A DNA stretch of 7,961 nt from Pseudomonadota bacterium (GCA_023399465.1 JAEWPB010000168.1:1-7961), one strand, 5' to 3'; counted from the stretch's first letter, positions 1-6,233 are shown. The notes: generated from the sequence alone by a model not told the origin. Numbers and translations are program-made.

Positions 1-164
1 CCACAAGCATTTGCCTTGCAAATGGCGTGAGTATGGAGAATGTTGCTAAGATGTTAGGTCATGCAGATACAAGCGTAACAAAACACTATGCAAGGGTATT
101 GGATCAGAATATTTTCAAGGATATGCAGAAAGTAAATAGCTGTCTGTCGGAACTTACTATATAA
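1..164 (+). CDS. Tyrosine recombinase / integrase, C-terminal end only (5' partial)
   Basis: The reading frame is open from the window edge (first full codon at base 3) to TAA at 162-164, giving about 53 residues. It contains LGHADTSVTKHYARV, the classical end of the tyrosine-recombinase catalytic domain: LGH carries the final catalytic His, and the Tyr of KHYARV is the nucleophile that forms the 3'-phosphotyrosyl link to DNA. The preceding ENVAKM and the tail after the Tyr match the style of Bacteroidales conjugative-transposon and mobilisable-element integrases. The Arg of the RHK triad and the HxxR box lie outside the window, so catalytic integrity cannot be judged. The frame ends 12 bp before a strong inverted repeat that probably terminates its transcript. 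It could belong to an integrative element or to a recombinase-associated defence cluster; the sequence does not separate these. Confidence 0.9.
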   Translation, partial: TSICLANGVSMENVAKMLGHADTSVTKHYARVLDQNIFKDMQKVNSCLSELTI

Positions 165-176
165 TTTAGAATAGTA

Positions 177-210
177 TATGCTATGGCAAAGAACAAGTTG
201 CCATAGCATA
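177..210 (+). terminator. Hairpin terminator after the recombinase
   Basis: TATGCTATGGCAA (177-189) and TTGCCATAGCATA (198-210) are perfect 13-bp reverse complements around an 8-nt loop. It lies 12 bp downstream of the recombinase stop codon and ahead of the next gene, the expected place for an intrinsic terminator. No clear U-tract follows on the plus strand, so termination may be partial. Because the stem is symmetrical, it could also act as a binding site or work on the opposite strand. Confidence 0.7.
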
Positions 211-248
211 ATAATACAATAAATATTTCTTATGAAACAAAGTTGGTG

Positions 249-256
249 TATCTTTA
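249..256 (+). promoter_or_regulatory. Possible -7 box for the GNAT-like gene
   Basis: TATCTTTA differs by one base from the Bacteroides -7 consensus TAnnTTTG and lies 30 nt before the ATG at 287, just after the recombinase terminator. No clear TTTG-type -33 box is seen at the usual ~20-nt spacing, so this is a weak call. Confidence 0.25.
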
Positions 257-286
257 TGAAAGAATTGAAACTATAAAATAGAATAT

Positions 287-712
287 ATGGAACTTAATGA
301 ATCAGAGGATAGAAACATCAATGCTATATGCATAGAACTTAATGAATATTTAATGGGTCGTTTTAGATACAAAGTTCTTCCAGCATATAGAACGTTTAGC
401 GGAGGCACTAATATTATGACTCGTAGAAGAATCAAGTTTGACATATACCTTAGATTTTATTATTCACAAACACCCCGTTGGCCTGCTAATACAATAGTTA
501 TAGCACGTTTAGGATTCCAGAAAACCCGAAAAGGAAATGGAACGCATTTTATAAGTTTTCTAAAAGGGATCGCTCTTAAATATGACTTTGAATATATTAG
601 CCTTGAATGTACCAATGAAAATAGTAGTGCTTTTGCAAAACATTTTAATTTTAAAGAAAGTAAATATGGAAATGAAGATTATATTATAGCCATCAAAGAC
701 TTAAAACTTTGA
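287..712 (+). CDS. GNAT-family N-acetyltransferase-like protein
   Basis: This 141-aa protein probably transfers an acetyl group from acetyl-CoA to an unknown acceptor in the cytoplasm. Residues 69-92 form a strand, turn and helix with Q78-x-x-R81-x-G83-x-G85, which fits the GNAT motif A pyrophosphate-binding signature (Q/RxxGxG/A, extended). Residues 104-123 (ISLECTNENSSAFAKHFNFK) fit motif B, where a strand leads to an Asn and a helix before the usual 'GF' turn, here NF. The first ~45 residues match nothing I know. ATG 287 is the first usable start, since an ATG at 256 stops after six codons. The gene is very AT-rich and sits between the recombinase terminator and an insertion sequence, consistent with mobile-element cargo. 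GNAT proteins in such places can be resistance enzymes or toxin-antitoxin toxins; nothing here decides the substrate. Confidence 0.65.
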   Translation: MELNESEDRNINAICIELNEYLMGRFRYKVLPAYRTFSGGTNIMTRRRIKFDIYLRFYYSQTPRWPANTIVIARLGFQKTRKGNGTHFISFLKGIALKYDFEYISLECTNENSSAFAKHFNFKESKYGNEDYIIAIKDLKL

Positions 713-759
713 ATACAAAATACTTAATATAAAATCCAAAACTTAATATGAAGCATTGA

Positions 760-790
760 CAAAGGTAAGTTCCGTATTTAGCCTGTTCAA
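760..790 (-). promoter_or_regulatory. Promoter-like pair facing left (antisense to the GNAT gene)
   Basis: On the minus strand, TACCTTTG (767 to 760) matches the Bacteroides -7 consensus TAnnTTTG. A TTG (790 to 788) lies 20 nt upstream, the expected spacing for a -33 element. No minus-strand gene of useful length starts downstream, so transcription from it would run antisense into the 3' end of the GNAT gene. The short consensus makes a chance match quite possible. Confidence 0.3.
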
Positions 791-832
791 GTCCGAGCCT
801 ACGGTTTAGATGAAAATCTTCCTCTCACGGTG

Positions 833-855
833 TGAAGTGAACCCAGAAAGTTGGA
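833..855 (+). repeat. IS terminal inverted repeat, left (orfB side)
   Basis: It begins TGAAGTGAACCCAGAAAG and ends TTGGA. It is identical over 23 bp to the reverse complement of 2276-2298 and lies 3 bp before the orfB stop codon. This is the transposase binding and cleavage site at the downstream end of the element. Confidence 0.92.
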
Positions 856-858
856 CGG

Positions 859-1662
859 TTAATAAATAGGATTAGTGGATTGAGTTCTAAATTGTATGGG
901 GCTCAATCCTCCTAATCCCGTTTTAATTCTATAATTATTGTAATAGTATATATACTCATTTAGTTCGTGAACAAATTGTTCCATATTCTCAAACTCCCGC
1001 AAATATAGTAATTCAGATTTTAATAGTCCGAAGAAGTTCTCTATTACTGCATTATCCAAACAGTTTCCCTTTCTTGACATACTCTGTACTATTCCTTTTT
1101 TTCTGAGCATCTGTTGATATGTTGGATGCTGATAATGCCAACCTTGATCAGAGTGAATAATTAAGTCTACGTCATCAGGCAAGAGAGTAAAAGCCTTTTT
1201 TAACATATCCGTAACCATAGATAAATTGGGACTTTCAGTTATTGTAAAACTGATAATCTCTCGATTATACAAATCCATGATGGGAGATAAATACCTTTTT
1301 GAACCAAAAAGAGAGAACTCGCTGACATCTGTTACCCATTTCTGATTAAGAGCGGTCGTAGAGAAGTCACGTTCCAATATATTAGGAGCCACTTTACCAA
1401 CTGTTCCTCTATAAGTATTATATTTCTTTCTTCTGACCATACATTTTAAGTCGCATTGGTTCATTAGTTTTAGAACCGTTTTGTGATTCAGGTTATATCC
1501 TCTTTGGTTTAGTCCCAGAGTGATACGCCTATATCCATACCTACCATGATTCTCATGAAATATTTGACATATCATTTTTTTCTCTTCTTGATATTTATCT
1601 GGAAGGGAAAATTTCTGAATGTAATAATGATATGTACTTTTAGCCATCCCGGAAGCTTTCAA
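859..1662 (-). CDS. IS3-family transposase OrfB (DDE integrase domain)
   Basis: This is the catalytic half of the transposase. With the TTG start at 1662 the chain is 267 aa. Residues ~33-75 form the HTH_21-type region typical of OrfB (HGRYGYRRI). The rve catalytic core follows, with D112 (TDVSEF), D172 (HSDQGWHYQ) and E208 (NAVIENFFG), exactly 35 residues between the last two as in D,D(35)E enzymes. The C-terminal YNNYRIKTGLGGLSPIQF is also typical of the family. The same frame runs open upstream of TTG to about 1714, reading VAAIQELRHEFKFSVLLKAS, which is normal OrfB sequence. The working protein is therefore more likely an OrfA-OrfB fusion made by a -1 frameshift than a product started at TTG. 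No inactivating change is visible. Confidence 0.93.
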   Translation of the reverse strand: MKASGMAKSTYHYYIQKFSLPDKYQEEKKMICQIFHENHGRYGYRRITLGLNQRGYNLNHKTVLKLMNQCDLKCMVRRKKYNTYRGTVGKVAPNILERDFSTTALNQKWVTDVSEFSLFGSKRYLSPIMDLYNREIISFTITESPNLSMVTDMLKKAFTLLPDDVDLIIHSDQGWHYQHPTYQQMLRKKGIVQSMSRKGNCLDNAVIENFFGLLKSELLYLREFENMEQFVHELNEYIYYYNNYRIKTGLGGLSPIQFRTQSTNPIY

Positions 1663-1688
1663 TAAAACAGAAAACTTAAATTCATGCC

Positions 1689-2258
1689 TTAATTCTTGGA
1701 TGGCGGCAACCCTTTCTTGCTTTCTCGGGCAATGCGTTCCTGAACTAAGGCTCTCAATTTTTTTAGGTATGCGTTTTCTGCTTTAAGGAGTTCTATTTCC
1801 TTAAGTAAATCCTTATTATCTTTTGGTTTAGGATCTACAAACTCTTCTGGTTCTTTAAAAAGATCATTTTCTTTTGTTATCATATCTTCAGACCATAGTC
1901 GGCTACCTCCATGAAGACCGGATAAGCCTACATTCTTATACTTACGTTGCCACATTAATACGGTACTTGGGCTGGGGATACCATATTTTAAGGCAGCTTC
2001 TTGCAAAGATAAATGATTTTCAAATACATCTTGGAGTACTTTATACTTAAAATCAACAGGATAGTATCTATGTTGCATACGCAATCCCTCTTCTCCATAA
2101 CGGGAGTATAAAGAAACCCAATATTTGACTTGACGTGGATTTACATCAAACATTTTACCTGTTGTACGTAAAGGCAAATGCTCACACAAAACTTTGGCTA
2201 CTACTTGTAACCGCACAGAATAAGGATGTTTCTCGTACTTCTTTCGTTTGTTAGACAT
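1689..2258 (-). CDS. IS3-family transposase OrfA (DNA-binding subunit)
   Basis: At 189 aa this is longer than the ~100 aa of simple IS3 OrfA proteins, as expected for the IS150-like group. Two helix-turn-helix units are visible: residues ~12-60 (VRLQVVAKVLCEHLPL into NPRQVKYWVSLYSRYG) and ~66-112 (LQEAALKYGIPSPSTVLMWQ). A coiled coil follows at ~150-173 (LLKEIELLKAENAYLKKLRA) and probably mediates multimerisation. OrfA binds the terminal inverted repeats and supplies the N-terminus of the OrfAB fusion. Near its 3' end the minus-strand codons AAG AAA GGG (about 1710-1718) allow a -1 slip into the orfB frame; orfA itself stops at 1689. The ATG at 2258 lies 17 bp inside the right inverted repeat. 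Confidence 0.92.
   Translation of the reverse strand: MSNKRKKYEKHPYSVRLQVVAKVLCEHLPLRTTGKMFDVNPRQVKYWVSLYSRYGEEGLRMQHRYYPVDFKYKVLQDVFENHLSLQEAALKYGIPSPSTVLMWQRKYKNVGLSGLHGGSRLWSEDMITKENDLFKEPEEFVDPKPKDNKDLLKEIELLKAENAYLKKLRALVQERIARESKKGLPPSKN
1710..1718 (-). promoter_or_regulatory. Probable -1 programmed frameshift site (orfA to orfB)
   Basis: The minus-strand codons AAG AAA GGG in the orfA frame can be re-read as AGG GTT GCC by slipping back one base. This enters the orfB frame immediately upstream of its conserved IQELR segment. IS3-family elements commonly make OrfAB by -1 slippage on A-rich runs such as A6G or AAAG. Here the run is only three A residues, so the site is a less canonical form and its efficiency is unknown. 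Confidence 0.5.
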
Positions 2259-2275
2259 AATGAAATTGATTTATA

Positions 2276-2298
2276 TCCAACTTTCTGGGTTCACTTCA
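2276..2298 (-). repeat. IS terminal inverted repeat, right (orfA side)
   Basis: Read on the minus strand this is a perfect 23-bp copy of the left repeat at 833-855. It lies 17 bp upstream of the orfA start, so it also covers the likely promoter region of the transposase genes. Confidence 0.92.
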
Positions 2299-2334
2299 TA
2301 CCTCCCTGCATGATACCGAAGGAAGTTCGGGCAG

Positions 2335-2520
2335 TTATTCCATCTGCCGCAGGATATGGCGGCACAGCTCCGTGTTATGGGAGTAAGGTTCCAGCACAAG
2401 AAATTTTTTTGTACTTTTTGCCTTTAACAGCGCCTCCACATCCACACGGAGCGTATGGGTTATTTCTCTCAGTGATTCCGGTGCGGTTGTCACCAGTTGT
2501 TCGATAAATTTTGTTTCCAT
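2335..2520 (-). CDS. Small hypothetical protein, 61 aa
   Basis: I do not recognise this protein. It has an ATG start, a TAA stop and a largely helical, soluble composition (e.g. IEQLVTTAPESLREITHTLR) with no signal peptide or membrane segment. The stop lies 36 bp before the insertion sequence, so the IS did not cut the frame, although its original downstream partner may be gone. A promoter-like TATCTTTG lies 48 nt upstream and a palindrome cluster lies just beyond it, which supports real expression. A short hairpin (CCGAA/TTCGG, 2316-2330) follows the stop. It is more GC-rich than the sequence on either side. It could be a genuine small protein or the remnant of a mobile-element accessory gene. 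Confidence 0.45.
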   Translation of the reverse strand: METKFIEQLVTTAPESLREITHTLRVDVEALLKAKSTKKFLVLEPYSHNTELCRHILRQME

Positions 2521-2568
2521 AATAATGTGTTTATTATAAATCCATGATGTATCCCATCTGAAATTTCA

Positions 2569-2576
2569 CAAAGATA
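2569..2576 (-). promoter_or_regulatory. -7 box upstream of the 61-aa gene
   Basis: On the minus strand TATCTTTG matches the Bacteroides sigma-ABfr -7 consensus TAnnTTTG, 48 nt before the ATG at 2520. A TTTG -33 element is not evident at the expected spacing, where the edge of the TTCCG/CGGAA palindrome cluster lies instead. That placement would suit a promoter controlled by a bound regulator. Confidence 0.4.
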
Positions 2577-2598
2577 ACCGCCATGATATGGTAACGAC

Positions 2599-2636
2599 TT
2601 CCGCTTTTCGCCGGAAATATTTCCGTGTCTGGAAAT
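2599..2636. repeat. Cluster of interlocking TTCCG/CGGAA inverted repeats
   Basis: Four half-sites alternate in orientation within 38 bp: TTCCG (2599-2603), CGGAA (2612-2616), ATTTCC (2619-2624) and GGAAAT (2631-2636). The centre, CGGAAATATTTCCG (2612-2625), is a perfect 14-bp palindrome, and each neighbouring pair can form its own short hairpin. The position just upstream of the -7 box of the 61-aa gene suggests an operator for a dimeric or cooperative DNA-binding protein. A structured RNA or recombination site is also possible. Confidence 0.45.
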
Positions 2637-2651
2637 AGAATTAAATTTTTA

Positions 2652-2668
2652 CCTTATCCTTTATAAGG
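2652..2668. terminator. Weak hairpin after the minus-strand gene train
   Basis: CCTTAT (2652-2657) and ATAAGG (2663-2668) pair around a 5-nt loop, 60 bp downstream of the rhomboid gene stop. The stem is short and AT-rich and no U-tract follows on the minus strand, so it is only a candidate for the end of the operon. Confidence 0.25.
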
Positions 2669-2727
2669 GAATAATATACCAGATAGTATGTGTTTTGAAG
2701 TATCTATTCATGGACGTCTACGGCTGT

Positions 2728-5043
2728 CTAATTTATTTTTATAGACTCTACAATTTTCAAAATTTCAGATTCAGAACTATCATCAGACGTTGTAGTAGCA
2801 ATGATAAAACTTTCCAATGTTTTCTTATTCATATGAATAACAATATTCTGATTTATATAGATGTTTCCACCACCTGCTACTGCACATTCCATCTTCCCCG
2901 AAACCTTTTCAAATACTTTTCCATGAATATTTATATTTTCTACTCGAAATTCCTCCATAGACTTGGTCAACAGATCATGCATATGTTCCATCGCTTCTTC
3001 TGAAGGTGCTTTAAGGTAGCTGACGGTTAAACTATTGACACCATCTCCTTGAAGTTGAAGTATCTGCTTCGTATCAGACTTTTTTATTGTTTTCCAAGTT
3101 GATGGATATTGGCAACTGAAGCCACAACTGCTATTGACATATTCTTTCATTCCGTTGACTAAATCGGTTTCACTCCCGGTAAAAGTAGAAACATCCGTTG
3201 TATTTTGTGGAATCTGGAAGGAAGCATTGGATTCTGCCTCAATGGCATCTCTTTCGAAAAAAGCGTTTTGCGCATATTGTTCGAGTGTACCATTATCCCA
3301 CATCTTTCTGATTTCCACAAAATCTGCTGGCAGGTTGGATGTCTGTCCCGCAAAAAGAAAAGCGAAGATTAACACAAAAGAAATTTCTGTGAGTGAGATA
3401 CAAAGGGGTGAAGACTTTTTCACCGCATATCGGTCGGTCAGCAGATATAGGATACCTAATACGACTCCGGATATAAGTCCACCAATATGGGCGGCATTGT
3501 CTATGTTTTCCACCCTTATACCGGATGTAAGGTTATAGAAAACAAAGAAACCGATACTGTACAACAGGGATTTACGTTGTCCTTTTTCTATCTTGTGATG
3601 AAATATCAGATAGGAAAGAAATATGCCATAAAGTCCGAATATTGAACCGGAAGCCCCGGCACTTATGATTTCCGGATGTATGGTCAGGCTGGCAAGAGCC
3701 GAAAACAATCCTGTCAGAAGATAAGCACTTATAAGCCTTCTTCCACCGATAAGCTGTTCCAGAAATACCCCGATATACAGTAATGCGTACATATTCATAA
3801 GTATATGAATCACTCCTATATGGATGAAATTGCAAGTAACGGTTCTCCACCAATCACCGGTAAGTGTAAGAGGACCGAAATCTGCACCCCATTTTATGAT
3901 GGATATTCCCGTAGGGGCTATCAGGCTTACTCCACATATTGCCATGATTACAAATAAGGCGACATTGATATAGGTAAGCAGAGGCGTTGCTATATTCCCT
4001 TTACGGATTGTCAAAAGCGATCGCAAGGATGCATTCGCTTTTTCGTCCATACTCATAGAAGCCTCCTTATTTTCTTCAAAAGCAGAGAAATCTCTACATG
4101 TGTTTTCTCTGTCTGTATCAACAATGTATGATACGTCTTTCATCTTATCCAAAAGAGGCATGATACCATTGACCTGTTTGAATAACACTTCTTCTGTATA
4201 TACGGGAATCAGTTGATAAATGGCTACCGAATCTCCATTGGGTAGTTGGCAGTTTTCCGCCCCGCTATCCCGTTCTTTAGGAATGGTGAGCAGGAGGGAT
4301 GTCATGGAGGTATCATCATGTAACGGTGTACCATCGGATAGTGAGTGTCCACACGTGATCCATGTATTTCCCTGCTGAAGCCATGATGCGCATCGCAGAA
4401 GCCAATCAGTTGGCCACGTATCTTCCGTATTCCATGTTGGAGGCATACACATACAAAACTCACACCTCGAAGGAATTTCCTTATCCGGCACTGGTATAAC
4501 AGAAGCTCCTACTCCACAGGTGACCAGTGTATAGCAGTCGAATCTGCTTGTTGGTTCGATGATGAGAATTTCCACTCCAGACGGTGAGACAATGCTTTTG
4601 GTGATACCTTTAATACCACCATAGAAATGACGGATATGAGAAAGTACGGTATTCTGCTCTTCTAAGGTATATGCACATGCGGTGTTGTCTACGGCCTTGG
4701 ATACATTTGAAGGCATATTGTGACTGTTTTGCACCTGTTGCATGGCTGCTATGAGTTTGTCAAAGTTCTGCTTGTTCTTTCCCCAGTCAAAGAGCTGCAT
4801 GGATGTACATACACTTGTAGCGAGAAGCTGTCCGTCTTTCCCGTCTATTACAGAAAGAACTACCTTTTCTTGCCACGATCTCAAACTTGCAGATGTATAA
4901 AATTCAGCTTCTTCACTTTTTATATTACCCGCTTGCCAACCGAGATGTTTGGATGCTTCAATAGCAAGAAGCATCAGTTCTTCGGAAGAATATCCGGCTA
5001 ACTCTATTATTCGTTCACTTTTAGGTCTAAATCCTGTTGCCAT
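2728..5043 (-). CDS. SUFU-domain / rhomboid intramembrane serine protease fusion
   Basis: Four modules are visible in this 771-aa protein. Residues ~20-105 are an N-terminal Bacteroidota module (AIEASKHLGW, FYTSASLRSW, FDWGKNKQN). Residues ~140-300 match the suppressor-of-fused (SUFU) fold: YTLVTCGVG, CMPPTWN, WPTDWLL, NTWITCGHSLSDG and IYQLIPVYTEEVLFK. Residues ~355-540 are a rhomboid protease with W399-R400 in loop L1, H413/N417 (HILMN), the GASG serine S465 and H519 (AAHIGG), so the Ser-His dyad is intact. One more TM segment follows (~550-567), then a C-terminal domain (~630-771) with the FSCQYPSTWK start of PsbP/Mog1-like folds. Rhomboids cleave TM substrates in the membrane; SUFU domains in bacteria are predicted immunity proteins. 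An in-frame ATG at 5136 would add 31 residues and overlap the previous gene by 43 bp. I prefer 5043 because the recognisable module starts just after it. The substrate is unknown. Confidence 0.88.
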   Translation of the reverse strand: MATGFRPKSERIIELAGYSSEELMLLAIEASKHLGWQAGNIKSEEAEFYTSASLRSWQEKVVLSVIDGKDGQLLATSVCTSMQLFDWGKNKQNFDKLIAAMQQVQNSHNMPSNVSKAVDNTACAYTLEEQNTVLSHIRHFYGGIKGITKSIVSPSGVEILIIEPTSRFDCYTLVTCGVGASVIPVPDKEIPSRCEFCMCMPPTWNTEDTWPTDWLLRCASWLQQGNTWITCGHSLSDGTPLHDDTSMTSLLLTIPKERDSGAENCQLPNGDSVAIYQLIPVYTEEVLFKQVNGIMPLLDKMKDVSYIVDTDRENTCRDFSAFEENKEASMSMDEKANASLRSLLTIRKGNIATPLLTYINVALFVIMAICGVSLIAPTGISIIKWGADFGPLTLTGDWWRTVTCNFIHIGVIHILMNMYALLYIGVFLEQLIGGRRLISAYLLTGLFSALASLTIHPEIISAGASGSIFGLYGIFLSYLIFHHKIEKGQRKSLLYSIGFFVFYNLTSGIRVENIDNAAHIGGLISGVVLGILYLLTDRYAVKKSSPLCISLTEISFVLIFAFLFAGQTSNLPADFVEIRKMWDNGTLEQYAQNAFFERDAIEAESNASFQIPQNTTDVSTFTGSETDLVNGMKEYVNSSCGFSCQYPSTWKTIKKSDTKQILQLQGDGVNSLTVSYLKAPSEEAMEHMHDLLTKSMEEFRVENINIHGKVFEKVSGKMECAVAGGGNIYINQNIVIHMNKKTLESFIIATTTSDDSSESEILKIVESIKIN

Positions 5044-5093
5044 ATTTACAATATTATTATGTATAAAATATTCTTTTAAAGCTACCAAGTTGG

Positions 5094-6212
5094 TTAGAAA
5101 CTTATTCTTTTCCTTTTCAGTATATCCGCCAACCAATCAGGAATGAACTTTTCCGCCCGTGGATATTTACTGAAATCTTCGCTAAAATCACTATCGCGGA
5201 ATACCTTTTTCAGTTCTTCATATCTCGTATCGTAACCAAATCTTATATCCATATTATTGCCTTTGTCTATTGTTATTTTACATAGATAGAAAGCCCCCTC
5301 TTGCGGGCATAAGGAATACATCAGGTCTTTGAGTTTTTCTATTTTTCCTGAAAGGTGTATTGTAACATTAATACCAAGACGAAATTGAACTGGCTCGTTT
5401 CCCCTGTAATAGTAAATCTTAGTATAAGATGTGTTTTCAACGGTATAACAGTAAAAATCACATTTACTCCACTGGGCATAAGCCACCATTTTAGCCAAAA
5501 TTTCCTTGATGCTGTTTACATAAGCACAGCATTTTTCATCATCTTTCCAAAGATTTAGTTGTGTACGATAAGGAATGTATTTGGCAGACGGTGTTACTTT
5601 GCTTGTTGAAGCGGGATATGGCAGCCTGTCATCTGAACAAGCAGTTTTGATACAATCGGTAAGATACCAGCTCCAAAACTCTTTATTACGCTCGTCATTA
5701 ATAAAATCTAAATCGACAATACCGCCATTATATACTAAACTTGCAAGGAAAGCCGTATCCCATTCATACGGGTCTTCTACTTCTTCATCGGAATCGTAAT
5801 CACTGATAATACTGTTTGCATCTGAACCGGCATCATAGGCTGCATGAACAGCAACCTTGGCTGCAAACGAGGCTGTCATATCATCTTCGATGTAATCATC
5901 AGCAAACATGTCCAAATGGTCGGCATCGTTCAACAAATCCTTTTTACTCGTTTGTCCAAGCAGATATTTCTCCGTTTTTTCTATCAGTCCGATTATTTCC
6001 GTATCATTCCTGAAAAAGTCATTCCATATCGGATATACTTTCAATGCGCATAAGATACTTACTCTTCCAATGACAAGTGGTTCATTGATAGCTTGTAATA
6101 TCGCACGTCTTGTGGGCAAAGATAAATGCCCTTTGTTTGAATGATTGACCTCATCCAAACCTTTGCTTATCAAAGAAGTTATTGTTTCTAATGATGTAAT
6201 CCGTTGTTCCAT
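5094..6212 (-). CDS. Imm5-like immunity protein with YezG/DUF600-like C-terminal domain
   Basis: This is a 372-aa cytoplasmic protein with no signal or TM segments. The N-terminal half (~28-195) has the hallmarks of the Imm5 immunity family: an Arg-rich helix (PTRRAILQAINEPLVIGRVS), a PIW motif, a run of Ala-rich helices, DPYEWDTAFLASLVYNGG (147-164) and the closing R-x-x-FW-x-WYL (175-183). The C-terminal half (~230-365) resembles the YezG/DUF600 immunity fold: an amphipathic helix, strands rich in aromatic residues (FYCYTVEN, KIYYYRG), then YLCKITIDKGNNMDIRFGYD and a terminal YPRAEKFIPDWL. The Imm5 call is fairly strong and the YezG-like call is moderate. Both families are predicted to neutralise polymorphic toxins, and the fusion would count as a polyimmunity protein. 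It starts 21 bp after the membrane-protein gene and runs up to the SUFU-rhomboid gene, so the three are probably co-transcribed. Confidence 0.72.
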   Translation of the reverse strand: MEQRITSLETITSLISKGLDEVNHSNKGHLSLPTRRAILQAINEPLVIGRVSILCALKVYPIWNDFFRNDTEIIGLIEKTEKYLLGQTSKKDLLNDADHLDMFADDYIEDDMTASFAAKVAVHAAYDAGSDANSIISDYDSDEEVEDPYEWDTAFLASLVYNGGIVDLDFINDERNKEFWSWYLTDCIKTACSDDRLPYPASTSKVTPSAKYIPYRTQLNLWKDDEKCCAYVNSIKEILAKMVAYAQWSKCDFYCYTVENTSYTKIYYYRGNEPVQFRLGINVTIHLSGKIEKLKDLMYSLCPQEGAFYLCKITIDKGNNMDIRFGYDTRYEELKKVFRDSDFSEDFSKYPRAEKFIPDWLADILKRKRISF

Positions 6213-6233
6213 ATTTGATATATTATTTTTCCA

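Larger units (their letters stand above)
833..2298 (-). mobile_element. Complete IS3-family (IS150-like group) insertion sequence
   Basis: The 1466-bp element is bounded by identical 23-bp terminal inverted repeats (833-855 and 2276-2298) that begin TG and end CA, as IS3-family elements do. Inside are two overlapping-phase minus-strand genes: orfA (two helix-turn-helix units and a leucine-zipper-like coiled coil) and orfB (DDE transposase domain with an HSDQGW motif). Both genes and all catalytic residues are intact, so the copy looks competent. The repeat sequence and protein layout resemble the IS150 group. The flanks (GGTG before, TACC after) share no 3-5 bp direct repeat, so no target duplication is visible. 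Outside the repeats the match continues as GGTG versus GGTA, so the exact ends could be argued by two bases. Confidence 0.92.

Noticed and set aside
165..286. Possible conserved intergenic repeat of the recombinase-associated defence type
   Set aside because: Apart from the terminator hairpin, no segment here recurs in the other intergenic gaps of the window.
784..805. GTTCAAGTCC resembling a tRNA T-loop, possibly an attachment site in a tRNA 3' end
   Set aside because: The bases on either side do not pair as a T-stem and no acceptor or anticodon arm is found nearby.
2401..2410. Run of seven A residues (minus strand) in the 61-aa gene as a phase-variation tract
   Set aside because: It encodes ordinary Lys-Lys-Phe codons, is short for slipped-strand switching and is common in AT-rich DNA.
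2226..2507. Plus-strand open frame across the IS right end and the 61-aa gene
   Set aside because: It crosses the IS boundary, overlaps orfA and the 61-aa gene antisense, and has no family resemblance; it is a shadow.
2695..3538. Plus-strand open frames of about 100-130 aa opposite the rhomboid gene
   Set aside because: They lie antisense to clearly coding sequence with conserved domains and have no recognisable features of their own.
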